From: Typhlomys cinereus
Taxonomy: Eukaryota; Chordata; Mammalia; Rodentia; Platacanthomyidae
NCBI GenBank assembly: GCA_023101885.1
Contig: JALPQD010000225.1
Location: 558,001 to 622,000 of the forward strand
Direction of reading: 5' to 3'
DNA length: 64,000 nt
Position 1 is the stretch's first letter. Each line of letters begins with the position of its first letter. Shown piece by piece: positions 24,788-36,773 of the stretch. The position numbers and the translations under genes are program-made. Below the pieces are notes generated by a model. That model did not search any database. It was not told the DNA's origin and saw nothing but the letters and a program-made list of their open reading frames with translations.

Positions 24788-26210
24788 TGCATGTTTTCAC
24801 ATTAATTTTACATTAGACTGATCTTTCTGCAGTGTCAATCTAGTTAAAGACATCAAGTGCCAATATTCAAGTATTGTGCTTCTCAGTTCTACAATTGTTT
24901 GCTATGGGTTTATAGCATCCATTTCTATCATGAGATACCCAATCAGTTCATTCATCAGGAGCATTTTTTCTTTGAAATATGTATACAAAGTGTTTCAAAA
25001 TACTTGATTGCTAATTGTATCATCTGTATATTTCTTGATTTATATTCACAGACTGTTCTTTTAACTGCGTGTTTTTCTGTCTTCTGTGTCTGGTTGTGCT
25101 GGACATCATGCATGGACACATGTTGGCTGTATGTGGCTGACAGCTAAATCACTAGTGGGATTTATTTATAAGAACTTTTTGATGCATAGTTTTCAAATAC
25201 CATACTTACTATGCCATCCCGTCACTCTAGAGTATGGCCCTCATTTTTAAGGTAGTTTTTCTCTGAATCAACTCAGGTGAGGTTTCTCACGGTGTCTGGG
25301 GTAGCGCTTCAGTCAACTGCAACATGCAACACCCTCTATTTTCACTGTTCAGCTCTGAGACCTCTAGTTCTGCTTCTTCACAGGCCGGCCATTGAGAAGT
25401 GACCTATGACCTTACCTTAAACTCACAGGAAAGACTTATCATTGCTGACTCTTCTCAGGAACATCCCCTGCAATTTTCTGTTATCTCAGAAGCACAGATC
25501 ATCAATTTCCTCCTCTTCAGACCAGTGAGCCCATCAGGCCTGTCAGCTCAACTTTCCTGACACTGGGGGAGTTGAATTGTCCTTATATTTAAACATATTG
25601 ATTATATTTTGATATGTCTTGAAATTCTGATATAATTATGGAACTTGTTATATATACTTAGTTTAGTAGGCTACTTGCAGGCCTGAGACGCTGGGATCAG
25701 CTGACAAATTCTGTGGCATGGGATTCCAAGGTAGGGCTGGGCATGCTGGCATAATCATAACAGAAATGGCCAAGGATTTGGTAGAGAATGACATTGCATG
25801 TAGTTGACGAATCCTTCCTGCTGTGTTGGAAAATTTATGTGACAGTGTGATCCTCATAGCATTGAGCTTTGGATTTGGGTTTTTGAGTTTTGGTTGGGTT
25901 TATAGATGGCAGGAGATCCCTTTGTTTTTTCTGTCTCTGTGTGTTGTAGAATGCTCTGTGTGTATTGCATTTCTGTTTGTGGTTTGGGAATTTTACTCCC
26001 TACACAACTTTTTGTGGAATATCCTCCTATTTTAATTTTTTAAAGCAATAAGATTATAAAAAGAAAATAAAATGTCTTTAGAGATGAGGAGGAATTTAAT
26101 TATTTTCTAGCAAATCACTTGTGTTTAGCATTTTGAAATTATAACTAATTTAGACAGAAACTTTTAGTTTTTAAAGACAGCTAAAAGACTGTCTACCACC
26201 ACTGATTCAG
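24788..26210. other. Unique sequence; possible old repeat near 25.28-25.56 kb
   Basis: No gene. 25280-25560 differs in composition from its AT-rich flanks and could be an old LTR, but I recognise no landmark. Confidence 0.35.
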
Positions 26211-26214
26211 TTTT

Positions 26215-26640
26215 TCTGTGCGTTGCTGATAAATTCATTATTAAACAGCTTAAGGAAACAAGGGGCTTTATCTTGCTTGCAATTCTTGATTACAAATCAT
26301 AGTTGAGCTTGGCAGAAGATTTCAGACCAACACCAACTGAGGGAACTGGATGTACCATATCTACACAAACTGTTGAGAGAGGGTAAATCTCATCTGCCAG
26401 ACTGTCAAAGTATGTTAAAGAATGCGAACTTACTGAGCCAGCTCTTCCCATCTTATCTACCTGCCCAAGAAATAGTCCCACCCGCTATGAACTGTGTGTT
26501 CCCACATTAGTTAAATAATTTCCTGCAGGCTTGCTTAAAGGTGACCATAATTACTAATTCTCCACAGATGTACCCAGAGCTCATTCCTCAAATTGCCAGG
26601 TTGACACCTTTATCTTTACTAGCACAACCACCTTACTTTT
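26215..26640 (-). mobile_element. Diverged interspersed repeat (URR1-like?), minus orientation
   Basis: Second member of the four-copy family. Shared landmarks are 'gttgagcttggcagaagatt', 'caccaactgagggaactgg', 'tcctgcaggcttgcttaaagg' and 'caaattgccaggttgacacc'. Not interrupted. Confidence 0.6.
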
Positions 26641-26749
26641 AGTGGTAGTAAATAATTCTTTTTTGTCTGTAAAGTATGATTTATCAAAAATTTACACACA
26701 TACTAGAAAAAGAAAGCATAATTCTAGAGAGATAAATCAGTATTTAAAG

Positions 26750-27051
26750 TGCTGTCTATTGGGGCTGGAGAGGTGGCTCAGGGGTTAAGCCTCTGCCTTG
26801 CAAGTGGAAGGTCCTGAGTTCAGATCCTAGACCCCACGTATAGACACCGGGCAGAAGCGGGGGTGGCTTGCGTTTCTGGTCCTGGTAGGGCAGGATCCCG
26901 GGGCAGAGTAAACAAGGAGGAGGTGGAGGCGTCCATGGTGGTTCCTGAATTCGTTCGTGGTTCTACACACACACACATACATACATGCACACATGCACAC
27001 ATGCATACATAATTGAATAAATAATAAATAAAAAAATAAAATGCTGTCTAT
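26750..27051 (+). mobile_element. Full-length young B2-like SINE with TSD
   Basis: The element begins at 26760-26761 with 'ggggctggagaggtggctc' and ends near 27041 in 'gaataaataataaataaaa'. Direct repeats 'tgctgtctat' lie at 26750-26759 and 27042-27051. The body equals that of the 12.95-kb copy with a short deletion near 26890. Confidence 0.93.
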
Positions 27052-27074
27052 ATAATTGAGAATAATGTAGTTTG

Positions 27075-27345
27075 GATTTCTAGAACCCACAAAAACATTG
27101 GGTGGGCAATATATACCAGAAGGCAGATTGGGGATCACCAGAGTAAGGTGGTTAGTGAGACTAGCCACATTGTTGAGCACTGAATTCAATCAGGAGACTC
27201 TTCCTCAAAGTATAAAGTGGAAGAGTGATCAAAGAAAAATTTCTGGCATCAACTTAGGGTACACACACACATACACACACACACACACACATGCCCTCAT
27301 GCAAACACTTATGTAAACATGCACTCTGCATACATATACACATAT
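27075..27345 (+). mobile_element. B3-like SINE body, head missing
   Basis: The order 'ggcagattggggatcacc', 'gttagtgagactagcc', 'gttgagcactgaattcaa', 'aaagtggaagagtgatc' and 'aacttagggtacacacac' parallels the B3-like copy at 16.4 kb. It ends in a CA-rich tract (27262-27291). Confidence 0.7.
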
Positions 27346-27899
27346 AAAGGACAGAATACAATATCCCAATATATTAATAAAAATTTAAGACTATCACCTG
27401 TCTTAAAAGTTTTCACAATATTTGTATTTTACAAATTATAACTAAGAGCTTTGCACAATCCATCTTATAGCTGTAGAACATTAATGAATTTAAGTAAATT
27501 AATTTTCTTCCAGCATTTATAATTTATTATCGCTTGATTTGGCAGTGAGAAGTTAAAAGGGATTTGAGATCCCAGTGAAACGATTTTTAAGTGTATTGAG
27601 AATGTGAGTTATATTCGTTTTAATATCGGTAAGTTCTTTTAAGCACTCCACTTGGCCAACATTAAAGCTTTTAAATCAAAATCTCCTTTGATCGATGCTC
27701 TCCTACAAGACAGAAAATACAAGGACAGGCATTTAATAAACGAATAAATATAGTTGGCCAATAAGCCTCTGAAGAGTGCAATATTTTAAACACCTCACTA
27801 ATAAATATGAACATGTAAAATAAAGCCACAATCCAATATTGTTATCTGTCATTTGCATGGCTTTTCCTTGGGAAATAGAAACAAAATCTATTCACCACT
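27346..27899. other. Unique AT-rich sequence
   Basis: Nothing assignable. Confidence 0.4.
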
Positions 27900-28340
27900 G
27901 GTTGGGTATCAATGTACCAAAGAAACAATTCCATCTAATTCCAGCTTGGTGCACAGAGGAGTTCCTGATGTTAGTTTGTGAAACATGGGTGATAAACTGC
28001 TTACAGGATCAAGGAAGACCCCAAAGCTACTGTAGCCCCCCAAAGTGTCCCTTCACATGGGCAGCAAACTCAGGAAAGTTGCATGAGTGAATGGGTACCT
28101 GAGGTTTACTTAGTATCTCCAATGGCCACATATAGTCAGATGGCAGGAGAGAACAATGGCTGGAACCAGCGAGGTCTTCCCATCTCTCCCTTTCTGCTCT
28201 GTGGCATTATCAATGCCATTCCTAGTACCATAGACCTGGCTGGCATTGTTTTGCTTGGCCTATCTCACTCTCATTACTATGAAGCCAAGGTATTCTGTTG
28301 GTCACCTCTAGGTCCATCCTCTGCTCCAAGATGACCAATC
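27900..28340. repeat. Possible RMER-type rodent repeat
   Basis: The stretch around 'ttccagcttggtgcacagagg' and 'aactgcttacaggatcaagg' recalls medium-reiteration rodent repeats that carry a 'dormant' gene-like look. The match is from memory and weak. No domain is recognisable in its open frames. Confidence 0.28.
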
Positions 28341-28419
28341 ATGGGATTTCAAGAGGAAAATGATTCCACATCTGCCAGACACATGGCCAAAATTTTTACT
28401 TAACTCATTAATTCCTTTT

Positions 28420-28520
28420 TTTAAAAAGAATTCAAGGCAGAGTAGATATTCCCTACTATCCTGAAATTCACTATGTGACCAGGCTGATTTTGAACAAGGA
28501 TGACCTCCTGCTTCAGCCTT
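28420..28520 (-). mobile_element. B1 SINE fragment, minus orientation
   Basis: 'ctatcctgaaattcactatg' followed by 'accaggctgattttgaac' and 'cctcctgcttcagcc' is the reversed B1 middle part. Diverged. Confidence 0.78.
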
Positions 28521-29100
28521 GCACGTGCTGGTAAGATCAGAGAGTAGATGGAAAGTGAGATCAGGAAAGTCTCAAACAATAGCTGAAAAATTAGCATATG
28601 AGAGAAACCTGTTAGCAGAGATGAAGTTTGGAAACTTCCCAACCAAGGCTGATAGAACTGAGTAGCCACTGGTCAGGCATAGGGGAACCCTGGAGTGTTC
28701 TTAAGGTTGCAATACTAAAACATGCACCCTTGTGTTGAGATTAAGATACCAATAAGATGTGTGATTCATGGAGTTCTATGGAAAAGGACCTGTCAGGGGT
28801 AGAGCATGTTGGGAAAACTGCACTGTGCAAATGACCCCAAAAGCTATGTGACGCTATAACCTCCAATGACAGGAACAGTCAGCTCTAAGATACATTCCTG
28901 GTCTTCCCTGCTTCCTCCCTTGGAATTGTACCCTTTCCTCACAAATCTTCCCATTTGATTGCTGCTATTGTCATGTCTCTTTCCAATTCCTTGTTCTGGG
29001 CCACAAGAACCTGGAAGTCCTTTGGAAGTACCTAATGAACACTGATATCTCCTGCGGGTGTCTCTGGGACTGTAAATGTGACCCAATAAACCCAGGTCAG
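28521..29100. other. Unassigned; possible LTR remnant
   Basis: Ends with a segment containing an AATAAA hexamer (near 29085) that could be an old LTR polyadenylation region. No other LTR landmark is recognised. Confidence 0.25.
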
Positions 29101-29104
29101 CAAA

Positions 29105-29650
29105 ACAGTTTGAAATGTTTGCTCATACCGAATGCTGAGAAGGATATGAAGTGACAGGAAATTTTGACCATCTTTTTTGATTACAAATTGATGCAGTTGC
29201 TTTGGAAAGCAGTCAGATGTTTTATGGTAGTTATAAATCTGACATATGTACTTTCAGAAAAGTGGTGGATATTAACATCATGACACATAAACAAGAATAG
29301 TCACTGCTGAGTGATTTGCAGTAGACCTAAACTAGGAATGACTCACCATGAATCCTCTGCATAATAGATAAGGAAATTGCATTATGTTCATAGTAGGTAA
29401 TGCCATATTAAAAGCAGCAAATATAACTCAAGAGAACATGGATGAATCTTACAAATATATCTTAAAATAATATATGCCATGTGACTCATGACATTTCAGA
29501 GTTAAAGAAAACTGCATTGATAAAGGCTGTATATGTAAATAAAATGCCATGAAGAAACACAGAAGCGATGAGTACTATACAAGTGTACAGCACTAAATAT
29601 TGCCAGAAAGACAAAGAATTGGAGCACCAAGTGTACAGGCTTCTGGGTAA
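29105..29650 (+). mobile_element. Ancient L1 (L1M/HAL1-like) 3' region
   Basis: 'gctgagaaggatatgaagtg', 'ttgatgcagttgctttggaaagc', 'acacataaacaagaatagtc' and 'agaacatggatgaatcttac' appear in the order of the ORF2-to-3'-UTR region of ancient mammalian L1. Frame is lost throughout. Confidence 0.72.
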
Positions 29651-29904
29651 CTGACTTTTGTCTTGGCTGAGTGGTACTCACGTGATGTTTACTTTTCAAC
29701 ACTTTATCACAGCCTACACTGATGTGCTATATGGCCTGCTGCAAATATGTCACCTTTCAAAATTATAAGCTATATGCAAACAGTCAATAGACATGATTAG
29801 AAACAGAAGAAGAAAAGGTAAGGATTGCTGAAGTATATTAAAAACATATACTTTTGTGCAAAAATAGACTATACCTTAGCTCAAAATAATTTAGACAATA
29901 ACTT
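29651..29904. other. Unique sequence
   Basis: Nothing assignable. Confidence 0.4.
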
Positions 29905-30925
29905 CTATTACTTTTTAACATTTTTTATTATTATTTCCGCTCATACAAACTTAATAGGTAGACCAGTTCCCTCCCCCCTCCTCCTCCCCCTGAACCCACT
30001 GCTCCCCTTCCCTCCCTCCCCATCTCCCAGTGCCTCCCCCCCAATTCCCAGAGAGTCCTTTATTGTGTATGCCTAACTCTCCTCTTGGTCCTCCTTTCCG
30101 ATGACGTACAAGGACCCAGTGGCATTTCCCTGAACCCTTTCTCGAGTTCCTCTTAAGCATAGGAACACTATTGTGGCCATCAATCCCTTGCCTCCAAGGA
30201 TCTTGGTGCCTTTAGCCGATGTTAGACTTTGTGAGGTCAATAGTATGACGGACATGGCGCAGGGCATGCAAAGTCCTATTATGATTGCTTCAGCCCTAAC
30301 TAGTGTGAAGACTCTTCAAATCATTGCTCCCCCCATCCTTTTGCTCTTACAGTCTTACCGCCCCCTCTTCCGCAAATGTCCCTGAGCTTCAGGATGGGGG
30401 GAGATTAGGCTGGCTTAGTTCTATGTGGAAGATATAGAGTCTCTGAAGTTCTGGATTGTGGTTTGTTGATTTTCTTTTGCAGCTTTGCTGCTCCTGCAAT
30501 GCCCTTCACTCCATCCTGATGGGCACTGTATGTCACCCCTGGTCAGAGACAAAAAACTGTTAAACTGGAGTCTTGTTATAATAGCACATTCAAGGGTAGA
30601 TGTAATAAAAGCAGGAAACCACAGTGAGGGAGGGATCAGTCACCCATTTGCAAAATGATCACTTTTCATCTGCCAGACTATATGCCCTCCCCTTCTGGTG
30701 AGATCATACCCCCTCAGTTGTACATGATCAGGAACGAACGTCTGTGAACTTAACTAGGTGTCACATTACTTACTTGCATTCCTTGGAGGCCAATTTTCTC
30801 TGCTGTAACATGGTCCCCTCTCTCCTTGTGTCTGCTGTGGCCCTCCAACCCCATCCCTCCTGTTCACAATCCTTGCAATTACCGTATTACATAGGTTTAC
30901 CCTTGAGTGTCTCAATGTGGGCTGG
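29905..30925 (-). mobile_element. L1 3' UTR, 5'-truncated, minus orientation
   Basis: Poly-T edge, reversed polypurine tract (29970-30050) and about 900 bp of 3' UTR collinear with the 35.5- and 40.9-kb copies. The truncation point lies just before a purine microsatellite. No convincing target-site duplication is seen, perhaps because that microsatellite has overwritten one end. Confidence 0.92.
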
Positions 30926-30937
30926 GTGAATTAAAAA

Positions 30938-31040
30938 GAAGGAAGAGGAGGAGGAGGAAGAGGATGAGGACGAGGAGGAGGAAGAGGAGGAGGAGGAGGA
31001 GAAAGAAAGAAGAAAGAAGAAAGAGAAAGAAAAGAAAGAA

Positions 31041-31073
<33 letters not shown>

Positions 31074-31093
31074 GAAAAAGAAAGAAAAAAAAA

Positions 31094-31173
<80 letters not shown>

Positions 31174-31198
31174 AAAAGAAAGAAAAAGAAAAGAAAAA
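30938..31198. repeat. Long polypurine tract (GGA)n / (GAAA)n
   Basis: About 260 bp is purine-only on the plus strand except for isolated bases near the start. GGA-rich units come first, then more than 100 bp of GAAA tetranucleotides. The Lys/Arg-rich and Phe/Leu-rich frames here are repeat translations. Confidence 0.97.
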
Positions 31199-31424
31199 TG
31201 AAGCCAGGTTTGTCTAACAAGGAGCTCCTCCATGTCCTCAGGGATTCAGGCATTTTTCCTAAAACACAGCACTTTTCCTTGTTGCATGTGAAGCCTTGGG
31301 TAGTGTTCTTAGTCTCCAGGCTGGTGATTCCAGGAGGCTGTGGAAAGGCTAGGCAAGTGGGCAGTCTTTAGGTCCTTTGCTTTCTAAGGGGATTGTTCCT
31401 GTGGGATACTGATCACATCTCTGC
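31199..31424. other. Unique sequence
   Basis: Nothing assignable. Confidence 0.4.
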
Positions 31425-31600
31425 TGCTTTTTGCTTCTGGCCATGAGGTGACAGGTTTGTTCTGCCATGTCCTCCTGCCATGTCTTCTCTCCCCATGGGC
31501 CCAAAGAAACCAGATGGATTGAGCCCAAAGCAACATGGCCAATCAGTCACGGGATAGAAACTCCAAAACTGTGAGCCCAGAGACAGTCTTTTGATTTTGA
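31425..31600 (+). mobile_element. MaLR LTR fragment
   Basis: 'ttgcttctggccatgagg', 'tctgccatgtcctcctgcc' and 'gaaactccaaaactgtgagccc' follow the 3' half of an ORR1/MT LTR, which reads 'ctgccatg...aactgtgagccaaaataaa'. Only the central part remains. Confidence 0.55.
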
Positions 31601-32219
31601 GGACCAGAGAGGAAGTGGGGACTAATCACATAATGTGCTGCATGTATTACTGCCTAGCATGGAATACATGATATAGAGTGTCATCTCTAAGCCTTCGCTT
31701 CATAAGTTGATTATCTCAGGTATTTTGTTCTAGTGAAGTAAAGAGAATGCATCTTGTTATGTCATTTTCCAGGATGACTGACACTAGTACAGAGCAGCCT
31801 TTTAATTAGAGACCTGGACTATTCCCACACACAGGAAAGAGGTCACTATGGATGATATAGACGAATTATATTAGACTGTATTTTAGACTTGACCTCTCGC
31901 TTCCCTAGGGAGGACGTTCTAGGGAGGGAGTGCAGAAAATTGAATAATATTGGAGTTTGACTACACATTTAAATATATAGACAATCTTTCTGAGGAGCTT
32001 GGACTTTGAGATGTAGAGTAGTTCCAGGCATTTCCAAGTGTACTTTAAGAATCACAAACCTCCTGCCCCTAAAAGTACTGAACATGTGGCTGCTGTGTCC
32101 CATGTGCATCAGACAGTGGCATAGAGGAGATGAATGTATTTCTACATTTAATGTTCTGACTTGTGGACAGCTGAATGATTAATACCACATTGTGAAAATC
32201 CTGATTTCCATATCAGCTT
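31601..32219. other. Unique sequence
   Basis: Nothing assignable. Confidence 0.4.
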
Positions 32220-32425
32220 ACATACAACATGAAGGCCTCACATGGGGTAGGCTCCATGTAGACACAATGTGGATGGCCTCCCTGGATTAGGGCTCTGTAT
32301 GCTCACAAGGTAGATCGAGTCTTATGTGCTCACAAGTGGGATGGTCTCTTGCGGGCTGGGTCTTTGTGTGCCCACAGTGGGGACTACCTTCCGTGGGCTC
32401 CATATGCTCACATCGTAAACTTTAG
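32220..32425. repeat. Degenerate minisatellite-like array
   Basis: Five loosely related units of about 35-42 bp, each built around 'ggctc(c/t)(a/g)tatgctcaca'-like cores (near 32250, 32290, 32318, 32355 and 32398), separated by variable G-rich linkers. The repetition is visible by eye, but the units differ at many positions. Confidence 0.6.
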
Positions 32426-32569
32426 TCCATCTCATAGAAGATGGACAAAACTGCTATTCTTCAGCCTTATCATGTGGAACTGGGAGCTCAGTCATAACTA
32501 TCTACATCCTTAATATATTTTCTTTCATTGCTTATATATTATTTTATATTGTCTAATTTTAAAAAATTA

Positions 32570-32730
32570 GGACCTAAAGGCAGGAGGTGGACGTATTAAG
32601 GAAATGTCCAGAGGAAGAAGGAGGGAGAAAGGGGTACCTATGATCAAATGCATTGTCTACATGCACAAGATTGTAAGAAAGTAAAAATAAAAACAAAATT
32701 AATTAAAAAAAACAAAAAAAAACATATTGA
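32570..32730 (+). mobile_element. Possible L1 3' terminus
   Basis: A purine-rich block ('gaagaaggagggagaaaggg') is followed by 'tatgatcaaatgcattgtctacatgc' (32640-32665) and an A-rich end, the layout of older L1 3' ends. Boundaries are uncertain. Confidence 0.4.
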
Positions 32731-33514
32731 GGGGGAGAGAGGGAGGGGGGTCAGGGATAAGCAGCCATTATGTTTATAATTAGGAAGACTGGATATTCAT
32801 TTAATAAAGAATCACAAACCTCATGTTTCTATCAAATAAGTACCTTTTTACACAAAGAAGAATCAACAACCAGGTTCTGAGTCTTTAAATGCTAGAGAAC
32901 ATGGAGATACCTCTACAGGATTCTGGTGGGAAATGTGCTTTATGTCTCAGACATGCTTTTCCAGTTAAGTTGCTAATGATATTCAAAGGCAAAAAAAAAT
33001 ACACTGTCAGACAGGAGTGGGCTGACAAATGGTAGCACTCCAATAATTCTATGCAAACAAAACCACTTTCAAAGTGTGTAATCTGCTTTTGTAATCATGA
33101 AAAGGGATAAATCAGATAAAAATCTTGAGAATTAGGAAGGCATAGAATTCAGAAGGTGTTGAGCAATGAAACTTAAAGTTTAGACTTGGGATGTTTCCTT
33201 AGAGCATGATTTCTGCTGCTACATTGAATAAGCTATACAAATGGCTTAACACAGTGAGAGGAACACAGAAGTGACTCCATGAACACTGCTTTCATAATCA
33301 TATTGACATTTTCCATCCTGACCCCACTGGAGTCAGTCATTTCTCCATGAAGTGTTGGTTCTGTATACTGTGCATGCTAGTAGAAATACAAATGTGGGAG
33401 CTAGGTATGTTCACTGATTTGGACTGACTTTGTTTCTAGGTCCATCCAGTTGATAGAGCACGAAGGAGTACATACATGTATATGCTAACCACAATGTTAA
33501 CATTTCTGTAAATA
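32731..33514. other. Unique sequence
   Basis: Nothing assignable. Confidence 0.4.
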
Positions 33515-33600
33515 CTTCTCCCTTGTGTGGTCCTGAAGATTGAAGCTAGAAATCTCATAAGCACTAGGGTAGTACTCTACCTCTGAGGTATATCTCTCCT
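33515..33600 (-). mobile_element. tRNA-derived SINE head fragment
   Basis: 'gtcctgaagattgaagctag' followed by 'gtagtactctacctctgagg' is the reversed tRNA-like head of an ID/B2-class SINE, similar to the 3.06-kb fragment. Confidence 0.5.
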
Positions 33601-33894
33601 CTTTCTGTAAATATTTCTAAATGTAGCCTTATGTAGCGATATAGAGCTACGTGTGAGTTTATACTGTGTCTCCAACTTTAATACGCCATCCCAATTATCA
33701 GTCTGAACTGTGCTCATTTGTCTGCAGTGAAGCCTTTGGCCCATAATCTTCTAGATATTTACTTATTGATTAATTCCAGTACACAGAGATTTTGGCATTA
33801 GGAATGTTCACTTGTGTTTCATTGGTGTGATTTAATACTTGACACAAACAAATTTTCTTCTTGATTGAACTTGTCCAATATATTAAAATAATAA

Positions 33895-33920
33895 TGATAT
33901 CATCATCATCATCATTATCA
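33895..33920. repeat. Short (ATC)n repeat
   Basis: Seven ATC-type triplets next to the left edge of the following repeat. Confidence 0.85.
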
Positions 33921-33921
33921 C

Positions 33922-34318
33922 AACAGTTGGATTAAAGAAACAAAAAGTTTTATTTTTGCTTATGATTATCCAGTTAAAATTCTTATTCTAGCTTGACAGG
34001 AGAACTCATACCACACTAGAGACCAAGGGAACTGACCACTCCATATCCCTATACCCACAAGGTTACTGAGAAAGCAACATTAATTACCAGACCTATATAT
34101 CTGGCCAAATATACTAAATAATGCCAACTTCTATAACCAGCTACTCACCTACTATAATATCCACTTTCCCAGGGTCTAGTCCCACCCACCATGGGATGGA
34201 CCTCATCAATCAGTCAATCTCCTGTAGATTAACTCTGGACTTAACTCAACTACCAATTCTTTACATATGTGCACAGAGCTCCAAATCTTCAACTATATCT
34301 AACTATGACAATCAGTAG
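33922..34318 (-). mobile_element. Diverged interspersed repeat (URR1-like?), minus orientation
   Basis: Third family member. Landmarks are 'ttctagcttgacaggagaactca', 'agagaccaagggaactgacc', 'cccacccaccatggg', 'tctcctgtagattaactctgg' and 'gtgcacagagctcc'. Confidence 0.58.
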
Positions 34319-35170
34319 CAGCATCTATTTGGATCTCTATTTTTATCACTTTTAAATTTAATGTTCTTTGGAAGAAGAAGAAGAAGACAATAAAGGTATA
34401 CTGTTATTTTCATAGTATAATTAAACGTTTAATTCCTCATAATGTTAGTGAAATATAGATTAAGCTACCATTTAATTACAAAAAATGCAATTATGTCACT
34501 ATTACTTTCAAATAACCAGAGAAATATGTGGGGGAAAGGCTTCCTTCTTCTCGTGAGGAATACAAAATTTAAAAATTAGAACAAAAATCAAATTTTCCAG
34601 TTGTGCTTTGTGACATATAAGTACATAAAATTTCAAATTAAAAATTCCCAGAGCATAAATTTTTGGCATTTTGTGGCTATAATTTCAAAGTTCATCCAAG
34701 AAACAAATGCGCCATAATTGTCACATAAAGAGAACTGTGTAGAGCCATCATCTATTTGAGTAGTGAAAAGCAGCCATCTCCTGCTACATGAGATTGGCTC
34801 ATGAATCCCCAGCTACCAGAAATATGTGTGACTAGGTGAGACCACTGTGAGCAGGGAAATCTACCTCTTGTCTTTGTGATCATAACTGTAAGGCCGCTGT
34901 GAATAGGGAGACCCACGTGTTGTCTTTGTGACTGTAGTTTTGGGGCCACTGGGAGCAGTCACTATTTTGCTCATGGTTTTGGAAGGGATGGATGTATTCA
35001 TCCTGACCTAGAGTGAAGTCAGGAAAGCTGTCTCCATGCACTGTGTATGTGTGTGTACATAGTTTAGAAGTCCTAGAGGCACATGATAGAGTCATTCTAT
35101 CTTAAAATCCCAGTGAAATATTGAAGCAGAATTTACCCTGTGAATTCTCTCAATCTTGAACACCATGAGG

Positions 35171-35171
<1 letters not shown>
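34319..35171. other. Unique sequence
   Basis: 34371-34390 holds a few GAA triplets. Otherwise nothing assignable. Confidence 0.4.

Positions 35172-35215
<44 letters not shown>
35172..35215. repeat. (GT)n microsatellite
   Basis: About 22 uninterrupted GT units. Confidence 0.98.
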
Positions 35216-35217
<2 letters not shown>

Positions 35218-35465
35218 GGTTTGATAGGCACTAGATTCCACACAGAGATTTGATTTGATTATAGGCAGAAGCTGAAGAGGAGACTGGGAAAAGAACCTTT
35301 AAGTATCAGGAGTTTGAAACATCAGGACTTGAAAATGCTCATATAAATTCAAGTTAAATATCCTCTGTAACTGTAAGAAAAATACATTGCACACTGAAGT
35401 AGAAATTATAGAAACCTGAGGAATTGCTTTCAATACATCTTTTCCTGTTAATTGAAGTTGGGCAA

Positions 35466-36530
35466 ATTCCACCATTTTTAAAATTTATTTCTTCCACTCA
35501 TACAAAGTTGATAAGTACCCCATTCCCCTCCCTCCCTCCACCCCTCCCTACACTCCCTCCCTCTCCCCTTTTCCCCTTCTTTCCCCCCTCCCTCCCTTTC
35601 TTCCAGTGCCCTCTCCCTCCCATCCCTGGAGCATTCTTTAGTGTGAATGTCAAACTTCCCTCTGTGTCCTCCTCTCTGATGAGGTGTAAGGACTCAGTGG
35701 CATTGCCTAGAGCTCTTTTTAGTGTTCCCCTTTAGTATAGAAACACTATTGTGGCTGTAAATCCCTTGCTTCCAAGGATCTTAGTGCCTGTGATCCATGC
35801 TAGACTTTGGGGGTTCAATGATATGTTGGTAATTGCACAGGTCATGAAAAGTCCTATTGTGATTACTTCAACCATAACTTGTATGGAGTATCTTGCATAT
35901 CATTGCTCCTCCCCATCTTTAGGCTCTCATAATCTACCACCCCCTCTTCTGCAAATTTCCCTGAGCTTTAGGATGGAGAGAGATTAGGCTGGCCTGTTTC
36001 CAGGTGGTTGATGTAGAGTCTCTGATTTTCTGAATTATGGTTTGGTGATTTTTTTTTCAGTTTTGCTGCTCCTGCACCACCCTTGGCTCTATCCTGATGG
36101 GTATCCTGATGGGGATGATATCACCCCCTGGCCAGAGACAAAATGCTGTTAAAATAGAGTCTTATTATAAGAGTAGATTCAAAGGTAGATGAAATAAGAG
36201 TAGATGACCACTGTGAGGGAATCAGTTTCCCATTTGCAGGATGGTTACCTTCTATCTACCAGACTCTATGCCCTCCCTTTCTGGTGAAATCATACCCCAT
36301 CAGATGCAAGTGACCAGTAAGGAGAGTTGCAAGTCCAACCAGATGTCTCATTACTTACTTGCAGTCCTTGATGGTGGCCTATTTTCTCTGCTGTAGCATG
36401 ATCCCCTCTCTCCTTGTTTCTGGTGGGGCCATCCTTCCCCTTCCCTCCCTGCTTATAATCTTTGCAATTACTATAGTTATTACAGAGATTTATCTTTGAG
36501 TGTGTCACTAAGTCAGATTCCACCATTTTT
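35466..36530 (-). mobile_element. L1 3' UTR, 5'-truncated, with perfect TSD
   Basis: Element at 35480-36516, flanked by perfect 14-bp repeats 'attccaccattttt' (35466-35479, 36517-36530). The A-rich end and polypurine tract are reversed at the left (35520-35630), and about 900 bp of 3' UTR is collinear with the 29.9- and 40.9-kb copies. No ORF2 sequence. Confidence 0.95.
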
Positions 36531-36773
36531 TTTAAAAACTAAAAAGTGGAAGACAAAAATCCTTTTCACTGATCAATGTGTGCTGAAATAACTCAATAAA
36601 CATCATTGTAATATAATTATATATAATAGAGGTTAACAATAATATGATATTTTATGTAGACAAAAATAGTAGAATATTGTATACACACCTTGATATTTTA
36701 CATCAACACCTGAAATTTTGACTATTGTATATGCATTTTTAGAATTGAGATTTATACAAAAATTTATACAATA
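36531..36773. other. Unique AT-rich sequence
   Basis: Nothing assignable. Confidence 0.4.

Noticed and set aside
30907..31371. 154-codon Lys/Arg-rich open frame
   Set aside because: Produced by the GGA/GAAA purine repeat, with no non-repetitive domain.
32220..32425. CRISPR array
   Set aside because: Units are irregular and diverged, without equal spacers; the window is mammalian.
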